Under the pieces are notes generated by a model. The model ran no database searches, was not told the origin of the DNA, and saw only the letters and a program-made list of their open reading frames with translations. Positions 16,142 to 25,543 of a stretch of DNA of 64,000 nt are shown in pieces. A program made the position numbers and the translations under genes. The DNA is from Streptomyces galbus. GTDB lineage: Bacteria > Actinomycetota > Actinomycetes > Streptomycetales > Streptomycetaceae. Location: the NCBI RefSeq assembly GCF_005280195.1, contig NZ_SZPR01000008.1:62001-126000 (forward strand), read 5' to 3'. The stretch's first letter is position 1. Each line of letters opens with the position of its first letter.

Positions 16142-17905
16142 TCAGGACACGGGCGGGTAGGCGTTCTGCAGGAGCTGCTGGAACTGGGCGGAGAACCACT
16201 TGCCGGCCAGCGGCGAGTTCGGCAGCGCCCCGGTGGGGTTGTTGCCGTTGCGGGCGTTGCCACCGTACGTCGGGTCGCACATCCGGTCGAAGCCCTTGCC
16301 CTCGTCGTTCGGGATGGCCGAGCTGGCACCGTCCGACTCCCCCGGGGGCTTCACCCACACGTAGGCGTCGATACCGGCGGCCGGAGCCGACTTCGGCCGC
16401 TCACCGAGACCCGCGCCGCTCTGGTTGCACCAGTTGCCGGCGTGGATGCGCCGGTCGATGCGGCCGCCGTTGACGTAGGCGTCGACCGAGGTCGTCGGAC
16501 CGGCGGCGGTGGGCCGCGCCGAGCCGCCCCAGCCGTTGCGGGAGGTGTCGACCAGCATGCCCAGACCGGAGTTGAAGCCGGCCGCGACGAGCTTGGTGCG
16601 CAGGGCCTGCGCGAAGGACTGCTCGTCCACGTACCAGTTCCAGTCGATCCACTTGGACTGGCGAACCGTCTGGCCGTTCACCGAGTCGGTGATCTTGACG
16701 TACGGCTCCGTGGTGGCGCCGTAGTTGGCCGTGTTGACGATGAAGCCGGTGACGTCGTTCACGCTCGCGCCGTTGGTGGTCGCGACCTTGTAGAACTCCT
16801 GGACGGTCGGGTCGAAGTTGCTGTCCCAGCCCAGCCAGGCGTGGTGGCCGGCGTCGATGTAGTTGTAGACGTTGGAGATGGCGCCCAGCTTGTCGAGGGC
16901 GTAGCTCACGCCCTTCTCGTAGTTGCCGTTGGCCTTCATGGTGGCGCAGGCGTCGGTGCTGCCCGCGGTGCCGCCGGCGTTGGTGACGAGGTTGGGCAGC
17001 GAGTCCGGCTCGATGACGGTGGCGATGCGCAGGCCCGCGTACTTGGAGTCGGCCAGGATCGACGCGATCGGGTCGATGTACTGCGACTTGTACTTGTCGA
17101 TCTCGGTCGGGCCGAGCTCGCCGTTGGAGGCGAGGGCCGCGCAGTCACGTCCGGGCAGGTCGTAGATGACGAGCTGGATGACGAGCTGGCCGGAGCCCTT
17201 CTGCTTCAGCGCCTCGTCGAGGTGGGCGCGCAGGCCCATGCCGCCGTTGACGCCGTTGATGGCGGCGATCCGGTCCAGCCAGACCGCGGTGGACTGGTTG
17301 GCGACCTTGCTGCCGCCCGGCTCGGCGGCGGCGTGGGCCGACCACTCGGGGTTCACGTAGCCCTTGGCGCCCACGAAGGGGTTGTCGACCTTGCCGGACG
17401 GGGTGCCGGGGTCGGTCGGGGTGCCCGGGTCGGTGGGGGTCCCCGGGTCGGTGGGCGTGCCCGGGTCGGTCGGGGTGCCGGAGCCGTTGTCGACGTTGCA
17501 GGCGACCCCGTCCAGGGTGAACGCCGTGGGCAGCGCGTTGCTGCCGCTGTAGGAGCCCTGGAACCCGAAGCTGACCGAACCGCCCGTCGCCAGCGCGCCG
17601 TTGTAGCTCTCGTTGGCGGCGGTGACGGCCGTGCCGGACTGGGTGACCTTCGCGTTCCAGCCGTTGGTGACACGCTGGTTCCCGGCGTAGGACCACTTCA
17701 GCGACCAACTCGTCTTGGCGGCCGAGTTGTTGGTGATGGTCACAGCGGTCGTGAAACCGGAGTCCCACTGGTTCTGCACCTTGTAGTCCACGGTGCAGGG
17801 GATCGCGGCGATGCCCGAGCTTCCGGGGACCACGGCGAGCGCCGTCCCCGAGGCCCCGGCGACCAGCGCCAGGGCAGCGAGAATCGCTGTTCTGCTACGG
17901 CTCAT
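16142..17905 (-). CDS. Secreted GH6 cellobiohydrolase with N-terminal CBM2
   Basis: 587 residues. A signal peptide (MSRSRTAILAALALVAGASG, residues 1 to about 30) is followed by a family-2 cellulose-binding module (about 36-137, beginning CTVDYKVQNQW), a linker of five GTPTDP repeats, and a GH6 catalytic domain (about 172-587). GH6 residues are visible in YDLPGRDC (Asp249, Asp254) and WVKPPGESDG. The long C-terminal loops resemble exo-acting Cel6B-type enzymes, which release cellobiose from the non-reducing end. It is 39 bases downstream of the GH5 gene and probably co-transcribed. Confidence 0.95.
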   Translation of the reverse strand: MSRSRTAILAALALVAGASGTALAVVPGSSGIAAIPCTVDYKVQNQWDSGFTTAVTITNNSAAKTSWSLKWSYAGNQRVTNGWNAKVTQSGTAVTAANESYNGALATGGSVSFGFQGSYSGSNALPTAFTLDGVACNVDNGSGTPTDPGTPTDPGTPTDPGTPTDPGTPSGKVDNPFVGAKGYVNPEWSAHAAAEPGGSKVANQSTAVWLDRIAAINGVNGGMGLRAHLDEALKQKGSGQLVIQLVIYDLPGRDCAALASNGELGPTEIDKYKSQYIDPIASILADSKYAGLRIATVIEPDSLPNLVTNAGGTAGSTDACATMKANGNYEKGVSYALDKLGAISNVYNYIDAGHHAWLGWDSNFDPTVQEFYKVATTNGASVNDVTGFIVNTANYGATTEPYVKITDSVNGQTVRQSKWIDWNWYVDEQSFAQALRTKLVAAGFNSGLGMLVDTSRNGWGGSARPTAAGPTTSVDAYVNGGRIDRRIHAGNWCNQSGAGLGERPKSAPAAGIDAYVWVKPPGESDGASSAIPNDEGKGFDRMCDPTYGGNARNGNNPTGALPNSPLAGKWFSAQFQQLLQNAYPPVS

Positions 17906-17944
17906 GAGTGCGGGTTTCCTTCTTTTCCGGTGCGGGTGGTGGGG

Positions 17945-19471
17945 TCATCCGTTCAGGGCGCGCAGGTGATCGCGCAGCCCGGTGCCGTACGCGGTGGGTG
18001 TCCCGTCGTAACTGCTGATCAGGGACGGGCCCGAGGAGCAGTCCCAGGTGTTCCAGGTCCAGCCCAGGTACGACAGTCCGTGGTCGTCGAACCACTTCAT
18101 GACCTGGTCGACGAATCCGTGCGAGCAGGTGTTCTCCCCGATCTCCCCGGCGACCAGCGGCACCTGGGCCGCGACGGGGACGAGGGTGGAGTTCCAGCAG
18201 CTCTCGCTCGCACAGGAGTTGAAGTTGTAGACGTGGTAGGCGGCGGCCAGATTTCCGGCCGGGTCGGTGGGGCGGTGGGTCAGCCACTGGCTCAGGTCGT
18301 TGGAGTACGCGAGCCCGCCGGCCAGGACCACGTTGCGCGCGCCGGTCGCCCGGACGGCGTCGACGAGATCCTGCATACCGGCGACCTCGTACCCGATGCC
18401 GGGGCAGGTGCCGCCGTCGCGCCAGCACTGCCACGCCTGGGTGGTCGTGGCGGTGGCCCGGTCCGGGTAGGGCTCGTTGAACAGGTCGAACACGACGGCC
18501 GGGTCGCTCTTGAAGGTGCCGGCCACCGACGACCAGAAGGCCGGTGCGTACTGCTGGTCGGGCATGGGCTTCTGGCAGGTGGCGTGCACGTCGGTGCAGC
18601 CGGCCGAGTTCCCGGTGTACTGGCCGTAGGTCCAGTGCAGTTCGACGACCGGCGTCATGCCGTGCGCCTCGACGCGCGCCACCAGGTCCTTGACGGCGTT
18701 CACGTAGTTCGCGCCGCCGTACTCCGGCTTGACGCCGGACAGGCCGAGCCAGCACTCCTCGTTCAGCGGGATGCGGACCGCGTCGGCCTTCCAGTCGGCG
18801 ATCGCCCCGATCGCGGCGTCGTCGACAGGACCGTCCCAGATGCCGCGGCCCTGCACGCACATGAACTCGCCGCCGGAGCGGTTCACGCCGAGCAGACGGC
18901 GGGCGGTGCCGCCGGCGTCCACCAGCCGGTTGCCCGCGACGTGCAGTGCGGGCGGCGCGCCCCCGCCGTCCGGTGGACCGGTCGGGGTGGGGGTGGGCGT
19001 CGGGGTGGGCGTGGCGGTGACCGTCGGGGTCACCGTCGGGGTGGGCGTGGTGGTGCTGTCGACGTTGCAGGTGGTGCCGTTGAGCCGGAACGCCGTCGGC
19101 GCGGTGTCGGTGCCGGACCGGGACGCGAGGAAGCCGGCGCTGACGCTCGCGCCGGTGCCGAGCGCACCGTTGTAGTTCTCGTTGACCGCGGTGACGGTCG
19201 TCCCGGACTGGGACCACTTGGCGTTCCAGCCCTGGGTGACCTTCTGTCCGCTCGCGAAGTCGAAGGTCAGGGTCCAACTGCTCAGCGCTGCCGAGTTGTT
19301 GGTGATCCGTACGGCGCCCTGGAAGCCGGCGTCCCACTGCCCGGTGACGGAGTACTCCACCGTGCAGAGGGGTGCTGCTCCCTGAGCCGTGACGACCGGC
19401 AACAGGGCGCCCGCAACGAGGGCGACCGAGCCGGCCACGGCTAAAAGTACTGAACGCGGGGGGTGTCGCAT
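17945..19471 (-). CDS. Secreted GH5 endoglucanase with N-terminal CBM2
   Basis: 508 residues. The signal peptide ends near residue 32 (VVTAQGA). CBM2 (about 33-135, CTVEYSVTGQWDAGF) is followed by a Pro/Thr linker and a GH5 domain (about 165-508). The acid/base Glu is in VFDLFNEP (Glu333) and the nucleophile is probably in AGEIGEN (Glu443). It cleaves internal beta-1,4-glucan bonds. ATG at 19471 gives a clean signal peptide. It is first in the leftward operon, and the CebR-like sites upstream suggest induction by cello-oligosaccharides. Confidence 0.95.
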   Translation of the reverse strand: MRHPPRSVLLAVAGSVALVAGALLPVVTAQGAAPLCTVEYSVTGQWDAGFQGAVRITNNSAALSSWTLTFDFASGQKVTQGWNAKWSQSGTTVTAVNENYNGALGTGASVSAGFLASRSGTDTAPTAFRLNGTTCNVDSTTTPTPTVTPTVTATPTPTPTPTPTGPPDGGGAPPALHVAGNRLVDAGGTARRLLGVNRSGGEFMCVQGRGIWDGPVDDAAIGAIADWKADAVRIPLNEECWLGLSGVKPEYGGANYVNAVKDLVARVEAHGMTPVVELHWTYGQYTGNSAGCTDVHATCQKPMPDQQYAPAFWSSVAGTFKSDPAVVFDLFNEPYPDRATATTTQAWQCWRDGGTCPGIGYEVAGMQDLVDAVRATGARNVVLAGGLAYSNDLSQWLTHRPTDPAGNLAAAYHVYNFNSCASESCWNSTLVPVAAQVPLVAGEIGENTCSHGFVDQVMKWFDDHGLSYLGWTWNTWDCSSGPSLISSYDGTPTAYGTGLRDHLRALNG

Positions 19472-19518
19472 GAGCGACTCCTTGCAGATCAGCGCGCCGT
19501 GACGGACGCGTCGACTGA

Positions 19519-19532
19519 TGGAACCGCTCCCA
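19519..19532. promoter_or_regulatory. Imperfect CebR box near the GH5 gene
   Basis: TGGAACCGCTCCCA matches the CebR consensus TGGGAGCGCTCCCA at 12 of 14 positions. It lies 48 bases upstream of the GH5 start, so the leftward operon appears to have its own CebR site. Confidence 0.7.
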
Positions 19533-19633
19533 CTGGTGTCCATGAAGCTAGCGGCAAGCCTCGGCAAAGAACAAGAGAGCAACTGACATTGCTTCAACTT
19601 CCGGCGTCGAATCATTTCGATCCTGCGCACACC

Positions 19634-19662
19634 TTGACCGTCCGTACCCCCATCCTCACTAT
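19634..19662 (+). promoter_or_regulatory. Predicted promoter of the GH48 gene
   Basis: TTGACC (19634-19639) and CACTAT (19657-19662) are separated by 17 bases. The perfect CebR box starts on the last base of the -10 element, so binding would block initiation. Confidence 0.6.
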
Positions 19663-19675
19663 GGGAGCGCTCCCA
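19662..19675. promoter_or_regulatory. Perfect CebR operator
   Basis: TGGGAGCGCTCCCA is a full match to the published Streptomyces CebR palindrome. CebR is a LacI-family repressor released by cellobiose/cellotriose. The site overlaps the predicted -10 of the GH48 promoter. No cebR gene is in the window. Confidence 0.92.
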
Positions 19676-19734
19676 CTGGTTCAAGGCTTGTTGCTCCTCC
19701 CCCCATCTCCCGAGCCGCAAGGAGGAACCAGCAC

Positions 19735-22650
19735 ATGCATCCCCCACGCAGACGCCGCGGGACGCGGCGCCTGTGGACCGCCGCAGTGGCGGCCCTCGCG
19801 CTCCCCCTGGCCATGCTCAGCACCACGTCCGCCCCCGCCTCGGCGGCGGCACTCCAGTGCAGCGTGGACTACAAGACCAACGACTGGGGCTCCGGCTTCA
19901 CCGCGGACCTCACCCTCACCAACCGGGGCACCGACGCCATCAACGGCTGGACCCTGACCTACGCGTACACCGGCAACCAGAAGCTCTCCAACGGCTGGAA
20001 CGGCAGCTGGTCGCAGTCCGGTACCGGCATCACGGTGAAGAACGCCTCGTACAACGGCACGATCGCCGCCGGCGCGGCGGTCAGCACCGGTGCGCAGTTC
20101 ACCTACAGCGGGACCAACGCGGCCCCGGCCTCGTTCTCGGTCAACGGCACCCCGTGCAACGGCGCGCACCAGCCGCCGGTCACCGTGCTGACCAGCCCCA
20201 CCGCGGGCGCGGTCTACACGCAGGGCGACCCGGTGCCGCTCGCGGCGACCGCCGCGGCCGCGGACAACGCCACCGTCAGCAAGGTGGAGTTCTACGACAA
20301 CACCACGCTGCTGGGCACCGACACCAGCGCGCCGTACACCCTGTCGGCCTCCGGGTTGACCGTGGGCAGTCATTCGCTGCTGGCGAAGGCGTACGACAGC
20401 CTGGGCGCGTCGGCGGAGTCCACACCGGTCGGCATCACCGTCGCCGCGGGTCCGTCCGTGGTGGCGTCGACCAACCAACTCGCCGTCCAGCAGGGCAAGT
20501 CGGCCACCTATGACGTGAAGCTCTCCACGCAGCCGTCTGCCAGCGTGACGGTCACCACGGCGCGCACCGGCGGCAACACCGGCCTGTCGGTGAGCGGCGG
20601 GGCGAGCCTGACCTTCACCCCGTCGAACTGGAACACCGCCCAGAAGGTGACCATCGCCGCCGACGCCTCCGGGACCGGCGCGGCCACCTTCGAGTCGACC
20701 GCCCCGGGCCTGGCGAAGGCGACGGTCACGGTCACCCAGATCGCGGCGACCAAGACCTACGACGCCCGCTTCCTGGACCTCTACGGCAAGATCACCAACC
20801 CGGCGAACGGCTACTTCTCCCCCGAGGGCATCCCGTACCACTCGGTGGAGACGCTGATCGTCGAGGCGCCGGACCAGGGACACGAGACGACGTCGGAGGC
20901 GTACAGCTACCTGCTGTGGCTGCAGGCCATGTACGGCAAGGTCACGGGCGACTGGTCCAAGTTCAACGGCGCGTGGGGGATCATGGAGAAGTACATGATC
21001 CCGACGCACGCCGACCAGCCGACGAACTCCTTCTACAACGCGTCCAAGCCGGCGACCTACGCGCCGGAGCTGGACACGCCGAACGAGTACCCGGCCAAGC
21101 TGGACAGCGGGGTGTCGGTGGGTCCCGACCCGATCGCCTCCGAGCTTAAGAGCGCCTACGGCACGGACGACATCTACGGTATGCACTGGCTGCAGGACGT
21201 GGACAACGTCTACGGCTACGGCAACGAGCCGGGCAAGTGCGAGGCCGGCCCGACGGCCACCGGCCCGTCGTACATCAACACCTTCCAGCGCGGCGTGCAG
21301 GAGTCGGTGTGGGAGACCGTGCCGCAGCCGACCTGCGACGCCTTCAAGTACGGCGGCAAGAACGGCTACCTGGACCTGTTCACGGGTGACTCCTCCTACG
21401 CCAAGCAGTGGAAGTTCACCAACGCGCCGGACGCCGACGCGCGGGCGGTGCAGGCGGCGTACTGGGCCGACCTGTGGGCCAGGCAGCAGGGCAAGGGGTC
21501 CGACGTCTCCGCCACGGTCGCCAAGGCCGCGAAGATGGGCGACTACCTGCGGTACGCGATGTACGACAAGTACTTCAAGAAGATCGGCAACTGCGTCGGT
21601 CCGAGCACCTGCCCGGCCGGCACCGGCAAGGACGCCTCGCACTACCTGCTCTCCTGGTACTACGCCTGGGGCGGTGCCACCGACACCAGCGCCGGCTGGG
21701 CCTGGCGCATCGGCTCCAGCCACACCCACGGCGGCTACCAGAACCCGCTGGCCGCCTACGCCCTCAGCAACAATGCCGACCTGAAGCCCAAGTCGGCGAC
21801 GGGACAGGCGGACTGGGCCAAGTCGCTCCAGCGCCAGCTCGAGTTCTACCGCTGGCTGCAGTCCAACGAGGGCGGCATCGCGGGCGGCGCCACCAACAGC
21901 TGGGCGGGCCGGTACGCCACGCCCCCGTCGGGCACGTCGACCTTCTACGGCATGTACTACGACCCGGCACCCGTCTACCACGACCCGCCGTCCAACCAGT
22001 GGTTCGGCTTCCAGGCGTGGTCGATGGAGCGGGTGGCCGAGTACTACCAGCAGACCGGCAACGCCCTGGCGAAGCAGGTCCTCGACAAGTGGGTCGACTG
22101 GGCGCTGTCCAAGACCACGATCAACCCGGACGGCACCTTCCTGATCCCCTCCACGCTCCAGTGGTCGGGCCAGCCCGACACCTGGAACGCGACCACCCCG
22201 GGTGCCAACTCCGGCCTGCACGTCACGGTCGCGGACTACACCAACGACGTCGGCGTGGCCGCCGCGTACGCCAAGACCCTGACGTACTACGCCGCCAAGT
22301 CCGGTGACACGGAGGCGAAGACCACGGCGAAGGCGCTCCTGGACGGCATGTGGAACAACGACCAGGACGCGCTCGGCATCGCGGTCCCGGAGACGCGCAC
22401 CGACTACAACCGCTTCGACGACGCCGTGTACGTCCCGAGCGGCTGGACCGGCACCATGCCCAACGGTGACGCGATCAGCTCCTCCTCGACCTTCGCCTCG
22501 CTGCGGTCCTTCTACAAGAACGACCCGGCCTGGTCGAAGATCGAGAGCTACCTCGCGGGCGGTGCCGCGCCCGTGTTCACGTACCACCGGTTCTGGGCCC
22601 AGGCGGACATCGCCCTCGCCATGGGCTCGTACGCGGAGCTCCTCGAGTAG
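19735..22650 (+). CDS. Secreted GH48 reducing-end cellobiohydrolase with CBM2
   Basis: 971 residues. A twin-basic signal peptide is cleaved near residue 37 (SAPASA). CBM2 (about 40-140), a bacterial Ig-like module (about 148-238, [20 protein letters not shown]) and a second beta-rich module (about 240-340) precede the GH48 domain (about 345-971). The expected general-acid Glu is in [15 protein letters not shown]48 enzymes act processively from the reducing end, complementing GH6. AAGGAGG lies upstream of the ATG. Transcribed from a CebR-controlled promoter. Confidence 0.95.
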   Translation: MHPPRRRRGTRRLWTAAVAALALPLAMLSTTSAPASAAALQCSVDYKTNDWGSGFTADLTLTNRGTDAINGWTLTYAYTGNQKLSNGWNGSWSQSGTGITVKNASYNGTIAAGAAVSTGAQFTYSGTNAAPASFSVNGTPCNGAHQPPVTVLTSPTAGAVYTQGDPVPLAATAAAADNATVSKVEFYDNTTLLGTDTSAPYTLSASGLTVGSHSLLAKAYDSLGASAESTPVGITVAAGPSVVASTNQLAVQQGKSATYDVKLSTQPSASVTVTTARTGGNTGLSVSGGASLTFTPSNWNTAQKVTIAADASGTGAATFESTAPGLAKATVTVTQIAATKTYDARFLDLYGKITNPANGYFSPEGIPYHSVETLIVEAPDQGHETTSEAYSYLLWLQAMYGKVTGDWSKFNGAWGIMEKYMIPTHADQPTNSFYNASKPATYAPELDTPNEYPAKLDSGVSVGPDPIASELKSAYGTDDIYGMHWLQDVDNVYGYGNEPGKCEAGPTATGPSYINTFQRGVQESVWETVPQPTCDAFKYGGKNGYLDLFTGDSSYAKQWKFTNAPDADARAVQAAYWADLWARQQGKGSDVSATVAKAAKMGDYLRYAMYDKYFKKIGNCVGPSTCPAGTGKDASHYLLSWYYAWGGATDTSAGWAWRIGSSHTHGGYQNPLAAYALSNNADLKPKSATGQADWAKSLQRQLEFYRWLQSNEGGIAGGATNSWAGRYATPPSGTSTFYGMYYDPAPVYHDPPSNQWFGFQAWSMERVAEYYQQTGNALAKQVLDKWVDWALSKTTINPDGTFLIPSTLQWSGQPDTWNATTPGANSGLHVTVADYTNDVGVAAAYAKTLTYYAAKSGDTEAKTTAKALLDGMWNNDQDALGIAVPETRTDYNRFDDAVYVPSGWTGTMPNGDAISSSSTFASLRSFYKNDPAWSKIESYLAGGAAPVFTYHRFWAQADIALAMGSYAELLE

Positions 22651-22676
22651 GCCCCGCTCTCGCTCCGCGTGGGGCG

Positions 22677-22712
22677 CCGGGCGGTCCCCCTCCCGCTGTG
22701 GGGACCGCCCGG
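22677..22712 (+). terminator. Hairpin after the GH48 gene
   Basis: Perfect 13-bp stem CCGGGCGGTCCCC / GGGGACCGCCCGG with a 10-base loop, between GH48 and GH74. It may terminate or attenuate, so GH74 may have partial read-through or its own promoter. Confidence 0.75.
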
Positions 22713-22805
22713 TCGTCACGCCCGGCCCCGCACGCATCCCCCTCTTTCTCATGCGCTCGTCCCTCCCTCATCCCCTCCCCTTGGTTCACGAGGAAGGACC
22801 CCACC

Positions 22806-25478
22806 GTGCGAAGAACCCGCCTCCTGACGGCAGTCGTGGCGCTCGCCGCCGGACTGCTCGCGGGCACCCCACCCGCACTGGCCACCGCCGACGCCCCCGC
22901 GGCGCCGGCGCCGCTCGCCGCCGAGTCGTACACCTGGCGCAACGCCCGCATCGACGGCGGCGGTTTCGTCCCCGGCATCGTGTTCAACCGCAAGGAGAAG
23001 AACCTCGCCTACGCCCGCACCGACATCGGCGGCGCCTACCGGTGGCAGGAGTCGAGCAGGACGTGGACCCCGCTGCTGGACTCGGTCGGCTGGAACGAGT
23101 GGGGCCACACGGGCGTGGTGAGCCTCGCCTCGGACCCCGTCGACCCGGACAAGGTGTTCGCGGCGGTCGGCACGTACACCAACAGCTGGGACCCCACCGA
23201 CGGGGCGGTGCTGCGCTCCGCGGACCGGGGCGCGAGCTGGCAGAAGACGGACCTGCCGTTCAAGCTGGGCGGCAACATGCCGGGCCGGGGCATGGGCGAG
23301 CGCCTCGCCGTCGACCCGAACAAGGACAGCGTGCTGTACCTGGGCGCGCCGAGCGGCAAGGGCCTGTGGCGGTCGACGGACTCGGGCGTGACCTGGTCGC
23401 AGGTGGCGAACTTCCCCAACGTCAGGACGTACGTGCAGGATCCCAGCGACACGAGCGGCTACGCCTCGGACAACCAGGGCATCGTGTGGGTCACCTTCGA
23501 CGAGTCGACGGGCACCGCCGGCACCGCCACGAAGACGATCTACGTCGGGGTCGCCGACCAGGGCAACGCGGTGTACCGCTCGACGGACGCGGGCGCCACC
23601 TGGCAGCGCCTCGCCGGGCAGCCGACCGGATACCTGGCGCACAAGGGCGTGCTGGACGCCGTCAACGGCTACCTGTACCTCGCCTACAGCGACAAGGGCG
23701 GCCCCTACGACGGCGGCAAGGGCCGGCTGTACCGCTACGCGACGGCGACCGGCGCCTGGACCGACATCAGCCCGGTGGCCGAGGCCGACACCTACTACGG
23801 CTTCAGCGGGCTGACGGTGGACCGGCAGCACCCGGGGACCGTGATGGCGAGCGCGTACAGCTCCTGGTGGCCGGACACCCAGATCTTCCGCTCGACGAAC
23901 AGCGGCACCACCTGGACGAAGGCGTGGGACTACTCCTCCTACCCCACCCGCGACAACCGTTACACCATGGACGTCTCCTCGGTGCCCTGGCTCACCTGGG
24001 GCGCCGACCCGGCACCGCCCGAGCAGACACCCAAACTCGGTTGGATGACCGAGGCGTTGGAGATCGACCCGTTCGACTCCGACCGTATGATGTACGGCAC
24101 GGGCGCGACGATCTACGGCACCGAGGACCTGACCAAGTGGGACAGCGGGGCCAAGTTCACCGTCCGGCCCGTGGTGCAGGGCCTGGAGGAGACCGCGGTC
24201 AACGACCTCGCCTCGCCCCCGTCGGGCGCCCCGCTGCTCAGCGCGCTCGGTGACATCGGCGGGTTCCGGCACACGGACCTGACGAAGGTCCCCGCGATGA
24301 TGTACACCTCGCCGAACTTCACCACGACCACCAGCCTGGACTACGCCGAGAAGGACCCGAACACGGTGGTGCGGGCCGGCGACCAGGACTCGGGGCCGCA
24401 CGTGGCCTTCTCCACGGACAACGGCGCCCACTGGTTCGCCGGCACCGACCCGTCGGGTGTCAGCGGCGGCGGCACGGTGGCCGCGGCGGCCGACGGCAGC
24501 CGGTTCGTGTGGAGCCCGCAGGGCGCCGGCGTGCAGTACACGACGGGCTTCGGCTCGTCCTGGTCGGCGTCGAGCGGCATCCCGGCGGGTGCGGTCGTGG
24601 AGTCCGACCGCGTCGACCCGAAGACGTTCTACGGCTTCAAGTCGGGCAAGTTCTACGTCAGTTCGGACGGCGGTGCGACGTTCACCGCGTCCGCGGCGAC
24701 CGGGCTGCCCAGTGGCGACAGCGTCCGCTTCAAGGCGCTGCCCGGCGCCAAGGGCGACGTCTGGCTGGCGGGCGGCGCGAGCGACGGGGCGTACGGGCTG
24801 TGGCACTCCACGGACTCGGGCGCGACCTTCGCCAAGCTGCCCGGCGTCGAGCAGGCCGACACGATCGGCTTCGGCAAGGCCGCGCCGGGCGCCTCGTACC
24901 AGACCCTGTTCACCAGCGCGAGGATCGGCGGGGTCCGGGGCATCTTCCGCTCGACCGACAAGGGCGCGAGCTGGACCCGCGTCAACGACGACGCCCACCA
25001 GTGGGGCTGGACCGGCGGGGCCATCACCGGCGACCCGCGGGTCTACGGCCGGGTGTACGTCGCGACCAACGGCCGCGGGATCGTCTACGGCGACACCTCC
25101 GACACCGGGGGCGGCTCCGGCGGGGGCGGCGGCACGGACCCGACGCCCGTCCCGACGGGTGCCTGCACCGTGACGTACAAGGTCACCAACCAGTGGTCGG
25201 GCGGCTTCCAGGCCGACGTGCGGCTGACCAACTCCGGGTCGGGTGCGTGGACCGGCTGGTCGCTGGGCTGGACCTTCGCGGACGGCCAGAAGGTCTCCCA
25301 GGTCTGGAACGCCGAGCACACCCAGTCGGGTGCGGCGGTGACCGTGAGGAACGTCGGCTGGAACGCCACCGTGGCGGCCGGCTCCTCGGTGAGCTTCGGC
25401 TTCACGGCAAGCTGGTCGGGGACCAACACGAAACCGACGGCGTTCACCCTGGGCGACCGGACCTGCGCCACCGGCTGA
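22806..25478 (+). CDS. Secreted GH74 xyloglucanase with C-terminal CBM2
   Basis: 890 residues. A signal peptide (RRTRLLTAVVALAAGLLAG) leads into two seven-bladed propeller halves of GH74 (about 40-765). The catalytic aspartates known for the family fit ARTDIGGAYRW (Asp73) and GDIGGFRH (Asp483); repeated STDSG/DKGASW sequences are the BNR-like turns. A Gly-rich linker (about 765-780) joins a CBM2 (CTVTYKVTNQWSGGF). It hydrolyses xyloglucan, uncovering cellulose for the neighbouring enzymes. GTG start with AGGAAGGA upstream. No CebR box precedes it. Confidence 0.94.
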   Translation: MRRTRLLTAVVALAAGLLAGTPPALATADAPAAPAPLAAESYTWRNARIDGGGFVPGIVFNRKEKNLAYARTDIGGAYRWQESSRTWTPLLDSVGWNEWGHTGVVSLASDPVDPDKVFAAVGTYTNSWDPTDGAVLRSADRGASWQKTDLPFKLGGNMPGRGMGERLAVDPNKDSVLYLGAPSGKGLWRSTDSGVTWSQVANFPNVRTYVQDPSDTSGYASDNQGIVWVTFDESTGTAGTATKTIYVGVADQGNAVYRSTDAGATWQRLAGQPTGYLAHKGVLDAVNGYLYLAYSDKGGPYDGGKGRLYRYATATGAWTDISPVAEADTYYGFSGLTVDRQHPGTVMASAYSSWWPDTQIFRSTNSGTTWTKAWDYSSYPTRDNRYTMDVSSVPWLTWGADPAPPEQTPKLGWMTEALEIDPFDSDRMMYGTGATIYGTEDLTKWDSGAKFTVRPVVQGLEETAVNDLASPPSGAPLLSALGDIGGFRHTDLTKVPAMMYTSPNFTTTTSLDYAEKDPNTVVRAGDQDSGPHVAFSTDNGAHWFAGTDPSGVSGGGTVAAAADGSRFVWSPQGAGVQYTTGFGSSWSASSGIPAGAVVESDRVDPKTFYGFKSGKFYVSSDGGATFTASAATGLPSGDSVRFKALPGAKGDVWLAGGASDGAYGLWHSTDSGATFAKLPGVEQADTIGFGKAAPGASYQTLFTSARIGGVRGIFRSTDKGASWTRVNDDAHQWGWTGGAITGDPRVYGRVYVATNGRGIVYGDTSDTGGGSGGGGGTDPTPVPTGACTVTYKVTNQWSGGFQADVRLTNSGSGAWTGWSLGWTFADGQKVSQVWNAEHTQSGAAVTVRNVGWNATVAAGSSVSFGFTASWSGTNTKPTAFTLGDRTCATG

Positions 25479-25504
25479 CCACCGGGACCGCCCCGACGGG
25501 GGGG

Positions 25505-25536
25505 GAGGGCGCGTGCCGCCGACGGCACGCGCCCTC
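25505..25536. terminator. Bidirectional terminator, GH74 / WYL regulator
   Basis: Perfect 13-bp stem GAGGGCGCGTGCC / GGCACGCGCCCTC with a 6-base loop, between convergent genes. Confidence 0.85.
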
Positions 25537-25543
25537 GGCGTTG

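Noticed and set aside
17400..17480. DNA repeat of possible mobile origin in the GH6 gene
   Set aside because: It encodes the GTPTDP linker, a normal feature of secreted cellulases.
14375..19444. Very long plus-strand open frame opposite the methyltransferase and cellulase genes
   Set aside because: It is antisense to well-supported GH5, GH6 and methyltransferase genes, and its translation is low-complexity Val/Gly/Arg, as expected for the complement of high-GC codons.
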